In this document: positions 8,421-17,872 of the stretch, in pieces | Position numbering within the stretch: position 1 is the stretch's first letter | Layout: every line of letters starts with the position of its first letter | Assembly (NCBI RefSeq): GCF_001644035.1 | Contig: NZ_LUUG01000011.1 | Span: 1 to 40,722 of the forward strand | DNA: 40,722 nucleotides | Reading direction: 5' to 3' | DNA from: Methylomonas methanica | Lineage (GTDB): Bacteria > Pseudomonadota > Gammaproteobacteria > Methylococcales > Methylomonadaceae | Notes under the pieces: model-generated | The model's input: only the letters and a program-made list of their open reading frames with translations | The model's database searches: none | Told to the model about the DNA's origin: nothing | Program-made: the position numbers and the translations under genes

Positions 8421-8510
8421 ATCATCCCCATACCCATGGGGATGAACCAGCTTCTTTCTTCTTACGAGCGAAGCAACTCATACGTTCCCCGCATCCGCGG
8501 GGACTTCCCC
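8421..8510 (+). ncRNA. Degenerate CRISPR unit: candidate Cas-regulating RNA (creR/CreA-like)
   Basis: Two degenerate copies of the array repeat, 8421-8449 (20 of 29 identical) and 8482-8510 (22 of 29), are exactly 61 bp apart and enclose a 32-nt pseudo-spacer (8450-8481), the geometry of the main array. They read on the plus strand, opposite to the cas genes and array. In the first copy the stem CCCCGC/GCGGGG has become CCCCAT/ATGGGG: both base changes are compensated and the ACCC loop is kept. The 5' handle is AUGAACCA (canonical AUGAACCG). The second copy keeps the full stem needed for the 3' hairpin. Cas6e cleavage would give a normal 61-nt crRNA. The second copy lies inside the cas3 3' end. 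Confidence 0.8.
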
Positions 8511-11189
8511 GACAAATCCAAGCTTGGCCGAATACAAGCTTTGCCCATCGATCAAAGGCAAAACCTCCAGCCAGCGCAACGCTTTTTGATCGTTTTTTAA
8601 TGTATCAATCGGCTGTTTAAAATCTTCAGATATTTGCCGACTGACTTTTTTCCATTCACGTTCAGGCAATTTAATCGTACTCAGCGCCCAGGCGTAACGC
8701 TCGACATCTGCATACGGTTTAAGCTGACCGTCAACCAGCAATGCCAACGCCACCGCAACACTGTCCTCTTCGCTAAGACGTGTCGGGATTCGGGTTTCCT
8801 CATCCCAATCGCCGCTTTTCCGGGTATAACCTTTGTCCAGCTTCAAACCGTTCAAATCGGCCATGCTCCGCTTCACCATGGTTTTGCCTTCCGCGTCGAA
8901 CGACGCTTCTTGCAATGCAAGCGGTATCCGAGCCTGCGCTTCCTCGGAATAGACACCTTCGATCAATTCCCGTGCGTCATCCGGCATCGCGAAGCCGCCT
9001 TTATCTTCCAACAATCGCACCGACAACCAAAGTTGGCCGATATGCGGATAAACCGCTTGGGTGCCGGCGTGATCCTGCTTCAGCCAAGCGGCGTTTGCAT
9101 CTTCCGAAGGCGTCGGTGCGTACAGATAAAACACTGGGTCGCCGCGGCCATCTTCCGAGCCTTGTTCCCGCCGGCGGTTGCCTAGCGCATCGCGGATATG
9201 GCGACGCAAGCGGCCGGCGCGTTGAATCAACAAATCGATAGGTGCCAAGTCGCTAATCAACACGTCGAAGTCCAAATCCAAAGATTGCTCGACGACTTGA
9301 GTAGCAATCAGAATTTGACCTTTGCGGGTATCATGCCCTGATGGTTCACCAAAGGTCTGCAAGGTGCGGTTTTCGATGGCTTGCCGGTCTATCATTGCGA
9401 AACGGCTATGGAACAGTGCCAGTCGGTCGGCAGGAAAGCCGCTGCCCAGCAGGCTTTGATAAGTCTGACATGCGGACTTGACAGTATTGCGTATCCAGCA
9501 GACGCAGTGGCCTTGCTCGGCGCAGTGCCGAATTTTGGTGATGATTTGTTCTTCGCTGTCGAGGCGTTGAACGTGAACCGTGCGTTTGACTTCGGCTCGG
9601 GTATCGATGGGCGTCTCCAGCGCTGGTGCCGGGGTGTGCGTCGCCAACGGGTAAGCTGCCGGATAGGCCAAACTCGGCGCTTCCAATCCGAGTCCTCTAT
9701 GAAAAGATGCGGTCAGATTTTCGCGCATAGTTTGCGGCAAGGTGGCCGACAGCAATATCGCGCTGCCGCCCTGGCGGGCATGGGCTTCCAATAAAGCCGC
9801 CAGCAACTTTTGCATATAGCTGTCGTAAGCGTGAACCTCGTCCACCAATAGCACTTTGCGACTCAAGCCCAACAGCCGCAAGGACTGATGGCGCGCCGGC
9901 AATACCGCCAATAGGGCTTGGTCGAGCGTGCCGACGCCGACATCGGCCAGCAAAGCTTTTTTGCGGCTGTCCGCCAACCAGGCGTTGCAGTAAGCCGTAG
10001 CGCTCAGCTCCTGATCTTCTTCGAGCCGACCATTTTGATAATCGACATCGATATTGGCTTGTTCAGCCAGTACCACCGAATCGCGAAAGGCTTGCGACAA
10101 TTCGCGGGCACCGTGCGCCAGGACCAAAGACGGCTGTTCGCCGGTTTGATAAAAATTGCGGTAAACCTTGCCCAAACGCTGGTACATGGCGTTGGCGGTC
10201 GCCATGGTTGGCAAGCCGATGTACAGACCGCCAGCCAAACCTTTTGCAATCAAGCGTTGCGTCAAAATCAGCGCCGCTTCGGTTTTGCCGGCACCGGTGA
10301 CGTCTTCGAGGATGAAGAACTGCGGTTGATCGGTCAACGGCTCTTCGGCGGCATATCGTTGTAGCGGAGTTGGTTGTTGAATGAAAGGGAACAGGGTTTG
10401 CACGGTTTCGAATTTTCCGGCTACAGGCGGTTTGGGCAAACCGGCAAGCGCTTGTTCGGTGTTGGGTAACGCAAAGTTTTGCCAATATTCGGCAAGCGGC
10501 ATTGGCTTAGAGCAATAAGCAAAATGCTCTTGATTCGAACCCAACCAATCGGCCAACACCGCAATCCCGGCCAGTTGCCAAGACAAGGGCTTCAGGCGTT
10601 TATTAAGGTTCTTGTCCGCTATGGGCTGAAAATCGAAATCAGCCAGAAAGTACTCCAGCAGATGCTGCACGAAGACGAACGCCGCCTGCTCGTCGTCGGC
10701 CTCGAAGAAATTGCCAAGCCTAAAGCTATCCAATTTCGGCGGCATGCCGTGGTGACCGGTGACGATTTCCAGCCAAGGATCGATTTTGTTGATCCAAGCA
10801 GCTTGATCCGCCTGAAGGTGCTGCGCCAATTTTTCTTGCAAAACATCCCGCCAAAGCGCAAATCCCAGGCTATCGTGACGTTCCGCATAAGTCATTCTCG
10901 GATTCGTCTTGACTAAATCGTCCGACAAACCCGTTCGCAAACCTTGGAATGCACGAGCGAATTTACCTAGATCGTGCAGGACAAGACAAAAGGTAAACCA
11001 ACTTTGAAGCCATTCCGGCTCGACTTGCAGACGCGTTGCCAATTGCTTACAAACCGGTGTATTCGCCGCCAGCCAAAGCGACCCTACCGCCGCCACATCC
11101 AAACAATGGTAAGGCAGTAGATGATAGGCTGGGCCGGCTTCGGTTTCTGGTTTGGCCTTGCCCCAGTAATGGAAATAGGATGCTGTCAC
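8478..11189 (-). CDS. cas3: CRISPR-associated helicase-nuclease Cas3
   Basis: The 903-residue protein is recruited by Cascade to degrade the target. It has an N-terminal HD nuclease (H28, H72-D73 in LHDLGKFARAF, H146-H147 in GHHGMPP) and a superfamily 2 helicase: Walker A DVTGAGKTEA (about 295-305), DEVH box LLVDEVHAYD (about 447-456), motif III LLSATLP (about 479-485) and motif VI LIQRAGRLRRH (about 660). The start is GTG (11187-11189) with AGGGA six nt upstream. Its last residues EVPADAGNV are encoded by a degenerate CRISPR repeat. It is separated from cse1 by 300 bp and probably has its own promoter, as in E. coli. Confidence 0.97.
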   Translation of the reverse strand: MTASYFHYWGKAKPETEAGPAYHLLPYHCLDVAAVGSLWLAANTPVCKQLATRLQVEPEWLQSWFTFCLVLHDLGKFARAFQGLRTGLSDDLVKTNPRMTYAERHDSLGFALWRDVLQEKLAQHLQADQAAWINKIDPWLEIVTGHHGMPPKLDSFRLGNFFEADDEQAAFVFVQHLLEYFLADFDFQPIADKNLNKRLKPLSWQLAGIAVLADWLGSNQEHFAYCSKPMPLAEYWQNFALPNTEQALAGLPKPPVAGKFETVQTLFPFIQQPTPLQRYAAEEPLTDQPQFFILEDVTGAGKTEAALILTQRLIAKGLAGGLYIGLPTMATANAMYQRLGKVYRNFYQTGEQPSLVLAHGARELSQAFRDSVVLAEQANIDVDYQNGRLEEDQELSATAYCNAWLADSRKKALLADVGVGTLDQALLAVLPARHQSLRLLGLSRKVLLVDEVHAYDSYMQKLLAALLEAHARQGGSAILLSATLPQTMRENLTASFHRGLGLEAPSLAYPAAYPLATHTPAPALETPIDTRAEVKRTVHVQRLDSEEQIITKIRHCAEQGHCVCWIRNTVKSACQTYQSLLGSGFPADRLALFHSRFAMIDRQAIENRTLQTFGEPSGHDTRKGQILIATQVVEQSLDLDFDVLISDLAPIDLLIQRAGRLRRHIRDALGNRRREQGSEDGRGDPVFYLYAPTPSEDANAAWLKQDHAGTQAVYPHIGQLWLSVRLLEDKGGFAMPDDARELIEGVYSEEAQARIPLALQEASFDAEGKTMVKRSMADLNGLKLDKGYTRKSGDWDEETRIPTRLSEEDSVAVALALLVDGQLKPYADVERYAWALSTIKLPEREWKKVSRQISEDFKQPIDTLKNDQKALRWLEVLPLIDGQSLYSAKLGFVGEVPADAGNV

Positions 11190-11424
11190 GCTCAGTCCCT
11201 GATTTGATTGAAAGTCCGTATCTGGCAGATATGATCCGCCGCCAAGTAGTGTAGCCGTTTACGGGTATTCATCAACGATGAATAGGTTCAGCTTAGGAAG
11301 TTTCCGGAGTTTATTTATCGCTGTGCCGCTGGTTATTTTTACATACCAATGTTAAAAAACCATGCCCACTCAAAATCATCTAGCAGCCATCAGCGCTAAT
11401 AATCCTAAACTCTGTTTGGCGATC
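11190..11424 (-). promoter_or_regulatory. Upstream region of cas3 with candidate sigma70 promoter
   Basis: This gap between the J-domain gene and cas3 has a plausible minus-strand promoter: TTGATG (11270-11275), 16 bp, TACACT (11248-11253), starting RNA about 50 nt before the cas3 GTG. No copy of the pseudo-spacer seed GCTTCTTTCTT is present here, so the pseudo-crRNA would not be expected to act on cas3. I see no gene in this stretch. Confidence 0.4.
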
Positions 11425-11937
11425 TCACACCATGCCATGCTCTTGCAACATGGCATAGGCGGCGTTTATTTGTCGGGTTTCTTCCTCGGCGAGTTGTTTG
11501 ATTTTTGCGCCAAACACACCGACGCGGTCCGGGTGGTATTCGGAAATTTTCTTTTTGTATGCCGCTTTGATGTCTATCGGTAGGGCTTCAGCCGTCAGGC
11601 CAAGAATTAAATAACAATCCGCCAAAGATTTGATGTGTTGCTCGTCTTCAGGCAGTTTTATTTCGGTTATATACACATTGCGATGTTCGTCGATGTCCAA
11701 TTTGAATTGTGCATGACACTTTCGGCAACGCGCTTTGTTACCGTCGATGGGTAAGGTAAATTTGATGTGTTGCGCGCAGGATGGACAGGAAATTGTCCTT
11801 ACATTTGCAGGCGTTCTAAGGGTGGGCTGTTTTTGATTTTGATGTTTGCGTCGAGTATTTCTGGCATTGAAGACAAGAAGCCCGACCAAAATAATGTTCA
11901 ATATTAGCGATGCGAACAACGCAATATTGGTCATCAT
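11425..11937 (-). CDS. Membrane-anchored J-domain protein with zinc ribbon
   Basis: The 170-residue protein has an N-terminal transmembrane helix (about residues 4-24), a basic linker, a CPSC...CRKC zinc ribbon (about 50-80) and a C-terminal J domain containing AAYKKKISEYHPDRVG, with the HPD tripeptide that stimulates DnaK/Hsp70 ATPase. The J domain is C-terminal and there is no G/F or substrate domain, so it is a type III J protein that probably recruits DnaK to the inner membrane; the client is unknown. It has no obvious link to CRISPR and lies downstream of the DUF805 gene on the same strand. Confidence 0.8.
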   Translation of the reverse strand: MMTNIALFASLILNIILVGLLVFNARNTRRKHQNQKQPTLRTPANVRTISCPSCAQHIKFTLPIDGNKARCRKCHAQFKLDIDEHRNVYITEIKLPEDEQHIKSLADCYLILGLTAEALPIDIKAAYKKKISEYHPDRVGVFGAKIKQLAEEETRQINAAYAMLQEHGMV

Positions 11938-11981
11938 CCCAGCTAATTGATTGCTCGACGAAATTTAAAATGATGGGGGCG

Positions 11982-12446
11982 TTAAACAGGCGCCCCGTAT
12001 TCGTTCGCACGGCCATCGCCTTTTGACACCATCCAGATGAAATACGGGATGATGCCGATGATGGTCAGAATGATCAGATACCACCAGCCGCTATGCCCGG
12101 TATCGTGTAATCGGCGGATATTAACAGCCAGCGAAGGAAATAGAATAACCAAGTTGGTGATTGCCGTGACGGTTGCCGGCTCGCCGTAGGCCGATTGATC
12201 TATGATCCCCGCTATCATCGATACCAATAGTGTGAAAAGCGCGAACCACCAGTATTCGGCTCTCGAGGCTCTACCTGTAAAAACAAATGCCTTTGCAAAA
12301 CAACCGGACACCGATTCGGTAAACGTCATGTCCCGTCCGTTAGTTACTGGCCCGCGATAGCCGTTATTCGATTGCATGGCTGCGCCACACTCAAGGCAGA
12401 AATTCGCATTATCCGGATTTTGCTTTCCACAATTTGGGCAGTACAT
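11982..12446 (-). CDS. Zinc-ribbon DUF805 membrane protein
   Basis: The 154-residue protein starts with a zinc ribbon (MYCPNCGKQNPDNANFCLECG; cysteines 3, 6, 17, 20). A DUF805 domain follows, with the family signature FTGRASRAEYWWFALF, several hydrophobic helices and LHDTGHSGWWYLI. DUF805 proteins are small inner-membrane proteins of unknown function. It ends 44 bp before the J-domain gene, which also has a zinc ribbon, so the two may be co-transcribed. Confidence 0.85.
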   Translation of the reverse strand: MYCPNCGKQNPDNANFCLECGAAMQSNNGYRGPVTNGRDMTFTESVSGCFAKAFVFTGRASRAEYWWFALFTLLVSMIAGIIDQSAYGEPATVTAITNLVILFPSLAVNIRRLHDTGHSGWWYLIILTIIGIIPYFIWMVSKGDGRANEYGAPV

Positions 12447-12798
12447 TTTGCTCTCCGACAGAATTTTTAAGTAACGATATTACTGCGATATAGAAAAATG
12501 TGTAGCCCGTTCGCACATTTTCATTCAGTTTCGTTTAGCCGCTTTGACGATAGGGACAAAGCCGTTGGCAATGCTGCCCGGCTACCATCCTGGCGCTGCA
12601 CACCGGTAACCAAACAAATCCCGGTAAATAGCAAACGCGCAGCCTCATCAAGATTGCCGTCACCTTACGCCAGAAGACAGGTTCAGAAAGATTGGGGGAA
12701 CCTTGCCTGAATTAGTGTACAAAAATCTGCGTGAAGTCCTTTACGCTAATAGGTGACATAACAAGACTAAACCGTATTGCACGGTTTACGCGGATAAA
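12447..12798. other. Intergenic region with a hairpin at its lower-strand gene end
   Basis: No convincing gene is seen in this 352-bp stretch; open frames here lack start signals and family features. The only clear structure is TAAACCGT (12768-12775), a 5-nt loop and ACGGTTTA (12781-12788), just past the stop codon of the 62-codon gene that follows. On the minus strand the hairpin is followed by GTCTTGTT, so it may be a weak terminator for that gene. Confidence 0.5.
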
Positions 12799-12987
12799 CT
12801 ATTTATTCTGTTCGTCGACGGCGTCGGCCTCGTCTTTCGGAGCCTGCTCGACAACGCGCTTTTTCGGCTGCTTACTAGCTGCTGACTGCTGATTGATGCG
12901 TTCAAGCTGAGCAAGAAAATACGAGTCGTAATTCCAGTTTGGTTTTGCTGCGATGGGTTCGGGTTTGGTATCTCTGATGTCGCTCAT
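12799..12987 (-). CDS. Small hypothetical protein
   Basis: A 62-codon ORF encodes a hydrophilic, charged peptide starting MSDIRDTKPEPIAAKPNWNY with a lysine/glutamate-rich C-terminal half; no signal peptide or transmembrane segment. I do not recognise a family. There is no clear Shine-Dalgarno before the ATG. A hairpin directly after the stop codon and a length consistent with a real small gene make it more likely than not to be expressed. It stands alone between the DUF805 and desaturase genes. Confidence 0.45.
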   Translation of the reverse strand: MSDIRDTKPEPIAAKPNWNYDSYFLAQLERINQQSAASKQPKKRVVEQAPKDEADAVDEQNK

Positions 12988-13138
12988 AGTATTTTTGTTG
13001 ATTGCACTCGTGTAGTGAGCAGATTAACTGCATTGACATAAATTAGCGCGTATCGCCAGTAACCAGGAATCGAATAGGCTAATTGCCCAAAACGTTAGTT
13101 TGATTCAGAGGCTACTTGAGCAACTCGTGCTGGATGTA

Positions 13139-14263
13139 TTAAACAACTGCCGGCTTCAGCATTGAGGTTTTGCCTACCATAATATCCGCTGCTTTCAACA
13201 TGCGTTTAAATACCGATTCCTGACAGTAAGGAATATTATGCTTTTCGCATAGCGCTTTCACTTGCGGCTGCAATTTTTGGTACTGACTTAGCGGCAAATC
13301 CGGCCATAAATGGTGCTCGATTTGATAATTCAACCAGCCGTAGAAAAAATCGTTGAAATTCGAGCCGGTCGGATAATTGACCGAACCCAAGATCTGCCGC
13401 AAATAAAATTCGCCCTTGCTATGCGATTTTTCATCGAACATCATCACGTCGTCGCCGGCATGATTGGGGATCATCACCAAAAAGCTATGCATATTGGTGA
13501 AAATCTCCGCCAGCAGGGAATTGATCAACACACTGACAACGGCAAACGTACCCAACGGTAAGAAGAGCAGCGGCAACAACACAAAACGATACGCCGTATA
13601 AGGCAGCACGCTCTCCAGCCAGAGCGCCTTTCCTTGCGGCGTAAACAGGCTCCATGCACCGATACGTGTGGTTTCGGGTTTGGGTTTACCTTGTAGCCGT
13701 GCGGTATTCAAAACCAATTCTTTGTGGGTGCGCGGGGTGTAATAAATAATTTTCCAGATACCGGAAAAAAACGCCACGATGGCATAGCGCTGCCACATCG
13801 GCAGCTTGGATTGCCGCAACCATTCCATGTTGTGTTGGGCATTGTTGGGATCGGTCTCTTCACCCAAGTTGTAATGATGTAATAAATCGTGTTCGTGATG
13901 CCAGCCGGCGGGGGTCATCCAGTCCGGCCAATCCAAAAACCGCCGCCAACCCTTCGCGAATTTCTTGCTGGTGTAATTTTTGTCCACGTCCTGCATTTTA
14001 TCGAAGGCTTTATGCACGATGGGATGGCCCACCCCAGTCCAGCGGGAAAAACTACCCTGACTGATCAACAACGCGGAAATCGGATTGGGAAAAATCCAGG
14101 CAGTAGCGTAACCAATGAGCGAACAAACCTTTCCCCAACGTTCCACCTTTTTTAAGTGGTCGAAATCCGCCGGACCAATATCCGCTAATGCTTGTTTGTG
14201 AATTTGACTGATGTCTTTGGCTAATTGCTCGCGATCAACCGACTGGTAACTATTTAAACTCAA
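13139..14263 (-). CDS. Membrane fatty acid desaturase
   Basis: The 374-residue di-iron integral membrane protein belongs to the acyl-lipid desaturase/hydroxylase family. The histidine boxes are [10 protein letters not shown] (about 80), [10 protein letters not shown] (about 120) and [13 protein letters not shown] (about 310); the QIEHH third box is typical of desaturases acting on lipid-bound acyl chains. Hydrophobic segments lie around residues 50-70, 165-185 and 225-260. It would introduce a double bond into membrane fatty acids; position and substrate cannot be told. It stands alone, with its promoter probably at 14264-14350. Confidence 0.88.
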   Translation of the reverse strand: MSLNSYQSVDREQLAKDISQIHKQALADIGPADFDHLKKVERWGKVCSLIGYATAWIFPNPISALLISQGSFSRWTGVGHPIVHKAFDKMQDVDKNYTSKKFAKGWRRFLDWPDWMTPAGWHHEHDLLHHYNLGEETDPNNAQHNMEWLRQSKLPMWQRYAIVAFFSGIWKIIYYTPRTHKELVLNTARLQGKPKPETTRIGAWSLFTPQGKALWLESVLPYTAYRFVLLPLLFLPLGTFAVVSVLINSLLAEIFTNMHSFLVMIPNHAGDDVMMFDEKSHSKGEFYLRQILGSVNYPTGSNFNDFFYGWLNYQIEHHLWPDLPLSQYQKLQPQVKALCEKHNIPYCQESVFKRMLKAADIMVGKTSMLKPAVV

Positions 14264-14526
14264 AATGTGTTGTCTCTAATAAAGTGCAAGGGAAGGAAAT
14301 GGGGATACCTTCGAATAAAAAGTCAGGATTGGAGGCTCCGGACTGTGCTAACAAGTAGCAGCCTAAAAACCAGCCGAAACGGGGGAAATCGACTGACCGG
14401 GCCAGATGGCATAAGTCTATACACCATCCGCATTTTTGCCTGCTTTCTCAAACTTACCGGCACTTTGCACGTGAGTGTAACGAGGCAACTTTTGCAAATT
14501 TTTAAAAGGGGTAATGTGTTGATTTT

Positions 14527-14571
14527 AATGGTGCCGGCAATAGGAATCGAACCTACGACCTTCGCGTTACG
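14527..14571 (-). repeat. Attachment-site direct repeat: 3' fragment of tRNA-Thr(CGT), left copy
   Basis: These 45 bp are identical to 24079-24123. Read on the minus strand they contain the end of the anticodon loop (CGTAA), AGGTC variable loop, the T arm GTAGGTTCGATTCCTAT, acceptor strand TGCCGGC and encoded ACCA, matching the 3' part of tRNA-Thr(CGT) (thrW in E. coli, a known integration site). The 5' half is absent, so this is not a functional tRNA but the core of a tRNA-type att site. Confidence 0.85.
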
Positions 14572-14773
14572 CGTGCTTGTTAGACGAATTGAAACAACCG
14601 GAAGCTACTGCGCGGCTATTATATATCGGAAGTTCCAGTATGTTTCAATGTGAGTGGCTTTTGACTAAATTTGTTTGATATGCGCGCCTAAATGGTGGCG
14701 GAGATATCCTCTAGAATTGCTTTGTACAGTTGTATAGCCGCTTTAAAAACGTTAACAACTTATAACGCTTGGA

Positions 14774-17700
14774 TCAAACCTGCCCACCCACGCCTTTAAA
14801 CTTCTCCACAAAAGCGGCTATTTTCTGGAAAACGCTTTGTTTTTTTGTCAGGTACTGCGGGTTTAACGGACTCATTTTAGGCAGAATGGCATTGAGCTCA
14901 GTGCCGTTTTCACTGGCAAACTCCCGTTTTAGTGAGTTAGTGATGTAACGCCTCGCGGCCTCAGCATTCAGGCCTTCGTCGCTAATCAGCTCTTGCGCCT
15001 CACGCTGTTGTTCCGCTTGGGCAAAGATAAAGAAAGCGTCAATCACGCTGGCCTTATCGCCAATCTTGTCCAGGTCGGTTTGGTTAATAAAATCCACTAG
15101 CAAACTCTCTTTGGCGCGGTTGCCCAAACTGGCACGAATCACTCGGCGTACGTCTTCAACCAGTGCCGCTTTATCTTTAACTTTCTTATTATTTTCAAAA
15201 ATCAGTTCCAGAATGTAATCCAGATTGATCTCTTGAGACTTCAGCAGATCCACCTCAAAGACCACGTCGTCCCAATCAATGGTAGATTTTTCTTTTTCAT
15301 CGGCAGATTTTTCCCGACGCAGCCAATCGCGGATGTCGTTATAGGTGGAGCGATAATCTTGAATTTTCCGCTCGGCGGGTATTTTGATAGCTTGCAGTGC
15401 GTCCAGATCGTCATCGCTTAGATAATGTTGGGCTTTGAATGCCTCAACCACTTCCGGGTCGCTCATATCAACGCTTTGCAGGGCTTTCAGGCTGGCAAAT
15501 TCATCGTAGTTTTGCAGTACATTCTCAACGCGCAAATATTCGCCAAACAATTTCGCAAAGGCCTTTTTGTCGGACTCTTTTTCAATGGCCGCAGGGTCAG
15601 GAAAACGCTGTTCCAACTCCGCGACCACATCTACAAAGCCGCGCCGCGCCTCACCGGTAACCACATCGGTAAAGCCTTCCATGTATTCCTTGTAGCTTTT
15701 TTCCAGCACCACGTTCTTGGTGTTTTTATCACCAAACAAGGTGATGGCGTCGATGGTCGCCTGCTCCAGATCGCGGAAAGTAACGATATTGCCAAAGGTT
15801 TTGGTGGCGTCATAAATACGGTTGGTGCGCGAATAGGCCTGCATCAAACCGTGGTAGCGTAAGTTTTTATCAACAAACAAAGTATTCAGCGTGGGGGCAT
15901 CAAAGCCGGTCAGAAACATGCCCACCACAATCAGCAAGTCGATTTCCTTGGCTTTTACCTGCTTGGCCAGATCGCGGTAATAGTTTTGAAATCCGTTGCC
16001 ATCCACGCCAAAATTGGTTTTAAACAGGGCGTTGTAGTCGGCGATGGCCGCGCTCAAAAACTCTTTTGCGCTACTATTCATGGCTGAAACATCAAAACTT
16101 TCATCCAGAATATCGCCGACGGCATCCTGTTCTTCATTGGCCGCAAATGAGAAGATGGTCGCCACTTTTAAGGGCTTATCGTGACCCTTTTGTAAATCTC
16201 GGAACGACTCATAGTACAGCTTGGCGGCATCCACGCTGCTCACGGCAAACATGGCATTAAAACCTTTGGCCCCAGCTTTCAGGCGATGGGTTTTTTGGCG
16301 GAAATTATTCAAGATATATTGCGAAATTTCCCGAATACGCTCGGGGTGCAACAAGGCTTGCTTGTTCTCTGCCGCACTGAGTTTTTTCTCGTCCTGCTCG
16401 CTTTCAATGGCTTTGAACTGCGGGCGCACATCGTTGTAGTCCACCTTGAACTTCAATACCTTTTCATCGCGAATGGCATCGGTGATGACATAAGAATGCA
16501 GCTCACGGCCAAACACGCTGGCAGTGGTATCGGCACCCAAGGCGTTTTGCGGGAAGATCGGCGTGCCGGTAAAGCCAAACTGGTAAAACTTCTTAAACTT
16601 CTTCTTCAGGTTTTTCTGCGCTTCGCCAAACTGGCTGCGGTGGCATTCATCAAAAATAAACACCACTTGTTTGTTGTACAGGGCTAAGTCATTTTCACTT
16701 TTGATTAGGTTATTAAGCTTCTGGATAGTGGTGACTATGATTTTATTGTCGTCCTTATCCAGATTGCGTTTCAGCCCGGCGGTGCTTTCAGAGCCATTGA
16801 CGCTATCCGGTGAAAAGCGCTGGTATTCCTTCATGGTCTGGTAATCGAGGTCTTTACGATCCACCACAAAAAACACCTTATCGATAAAGTCCAGCTCCGT
16901 CGCCAATCGCGCCGCTTTAAAACTAGTTAAAGTTTTGCCAGAACCCGTGGTGTGCCAGATATAACCGCCGCTTTCGGTGTTGCTCCAGTTTTTCGCCTGA
17001 TAGGCGCTGTTGATTTTCCACAGAATCCGCTCGGTGGCGGCAATCTGATAGGGACGCATTACCAGCAAAGTATCGCTGACATCAAACACCGAAAATGTAA
17101 GCAGCACATTAAGCAGGGTGTTTTTCTGGAAAAACGTGGCGGTAAAATCTTTTAAATCTTTAATCAGACCATTATCGGATTTCGCCCAATTCATGGTGAA
17201 ATCAAAACTGTTTTTGTTGCGCTGCGTGGTGTTGGCAAAATAACGGCTGTCCGTACCGTTGGTAATCACAAACAGCTGCAAATACTTATACAGCGAGTTC
17301 TCGCCATTAAAGCTCTCTTTGCTGTAGCGGTGCACCTGATTAAACGCTTCACGAATCGCCACGCCGCGCTTTTTCAGTTCAACCTGCACCAGGGGCAGAC
17401 CATTCACCAAAATCGTCACATCATAGCGGTTGGCGTGACTGCCTTTTTGTTCATACTGCTTGATGACTTGCACCTTATTGCGGGCAATGTTCTTTTTATC
17501 CAACAGGTAGATGTTCTGAATACGGCCATCGTCAAACACAAAGTCGTGAATGTAGTCGTCATGAATCTTGCGAGTTTTATCAACGATGCTATCGCTGGGC
17601 TTATCTAAATACACCTCAACAAATCGGAGCCATTCACTCTCTAAAAACTGCACATTGTTCAGGGCCTGTAACTGCTCGCGTACATTGGCCAGCAGCTTCT

Positions 17701-17872
17701 CGGGCGTGTTTAAATCGGGCGCGTAGTCGTAACCCTGATTCTGCAAATCCTGAATGAATTCCCGCTCCAAATCGTATTCACTTTGGTAGCTTTCGCTAAC
17801 TTTATAGTCCTTGGTGTATTTATCTAAAACGATAAAGTTATTCGATTCGGCAATGGCTTTATACTCGGTCAT
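14774..17872 (-). CDS. hsdR: Type IC restriction enzyme subunit HsdR
   Basis: The 1032-residue motor and nuclease subunit translocates DNA and cuts unmodified targets at a distance. Nuclease residues D151, E165 and K167 (in [10 protein letters not shown] and VQVELKKRG) fall at the same numbers as in EcoR124I (1038 aa). Helicase motifs are Walker [12 protein letters not shown] (K313) and [13 protein letters not shown] (408-411). Later motifs include FGFTGTPIF and YSRTNRIYD. It overlaps the RhuM gene by 4 bp and is the last gene of the island, 200 bp from the left att repeat. Confidence 0.97.
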   Translation of the reverse strand: MTEYKAIAESNNFIVLDKYTKDYKVSESYQSEYDLEREFIQDLQNQGYDYAPDLNTPEKLLANVREQLQALNNVQFLESEWLRFVEVYLDKPSDSIVDKTRKIHDDYIHDFVFDDGRIQNIYLLDKKNIARNKVQVIKQYEQKGSHANRYDVTILVNGLPLVQVELKKRGVAIREAFNQVHRYSKESFNGENSLYKYLQLFVITNGTDSRYFANTTQRNKNSFDFTMNWAKSDNGLIKDLKDFTATFFQKNTLLNVLLTFSVFDVSDTLLVMRPYQIAATERILWKINSAYQAKNWSNTESGGYIWHTTGSGKTLTSFKAARLATELDFIDKVFFVVDRKDLDYQTMKEYQRFSPDSVNGSESTAGLKRNLDKDDNKIIVTTIQKLNNLIKSENDLALYNKQVVFIFDECHRSQFGEAQKNLKKKFKKFYQFGFTGTPIFPQNALGADTTASVFGRELHSYVITDAIRDEKVLKFKVDYNDVRPQFKAIESEQDEKKLSAAENKQALLHPERIREISQYILNNFRQKTHRLKAGAKGFNAMFAVSSVDAAKLYYESFRDLQKGHDKPLKVATIFSFAANEEQDAVGDILDESFDVSAMNSSAKEFLSAAIADYNALFKTNFGVDGNGFQNYYRDLAKQVKAKEIDLLIVVGMFLTGFDAPTLNTLFVDKNLRYHGLMQAYSRTNRIYDATKTFGNIVTFRDLEQATIDAITLFGDKNTKNVVLEKSYKEYMEGFTDVVTGEARRGFVDVVAELEQRFPDPAAIEKESDKKAFAKLFGEYLRVENVLQNYDEFASLKALQSVDMSDPEVVEAFKAQHYLSDDDLDALQAIKIPAERKIQDYRSTYNDIRDWLRREKSADEKEKSTIDWDDVVFEVDLLKSQEINLDYILELIFENNKKVKDKAALVEDVRRVIRASLGNRAKESLLVDFINQTDLDKIGDKASVIDAFFIFAQAEQQREAQELISDEGLNAEAARRYITNSLKREFASENGTELNAILPKMSPLNPQYLTKKQSVFQKIAAFVEKFKGVGGQV

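Noticed and set aside
11190-11424. A second target of the pseudo-spacer in the cas3 promoter region
   Set aside because: The seed GCTTCTTTCTT and its complement do not occur there.
12498-12710. A 70-codon plus-strand frame
   Set aside because: No Shine-Dalgarno, no family features and unlike neighbouring gene composition.
14527-14571. A functional tRNA gene at either 45-bp repeat
   Set aside because: Only the part from the anticodon loop to CCA is present at both copies; no D arm or 5' acceptor strand can be found next to them.
14267-14653. A 128-codon plus-strand frame ending in VPAIGIEPTTFALRV
   Set aside because: That peptide is the translation of the antisense of the tRNA-Thr fragment, a well-known spurious ORF.
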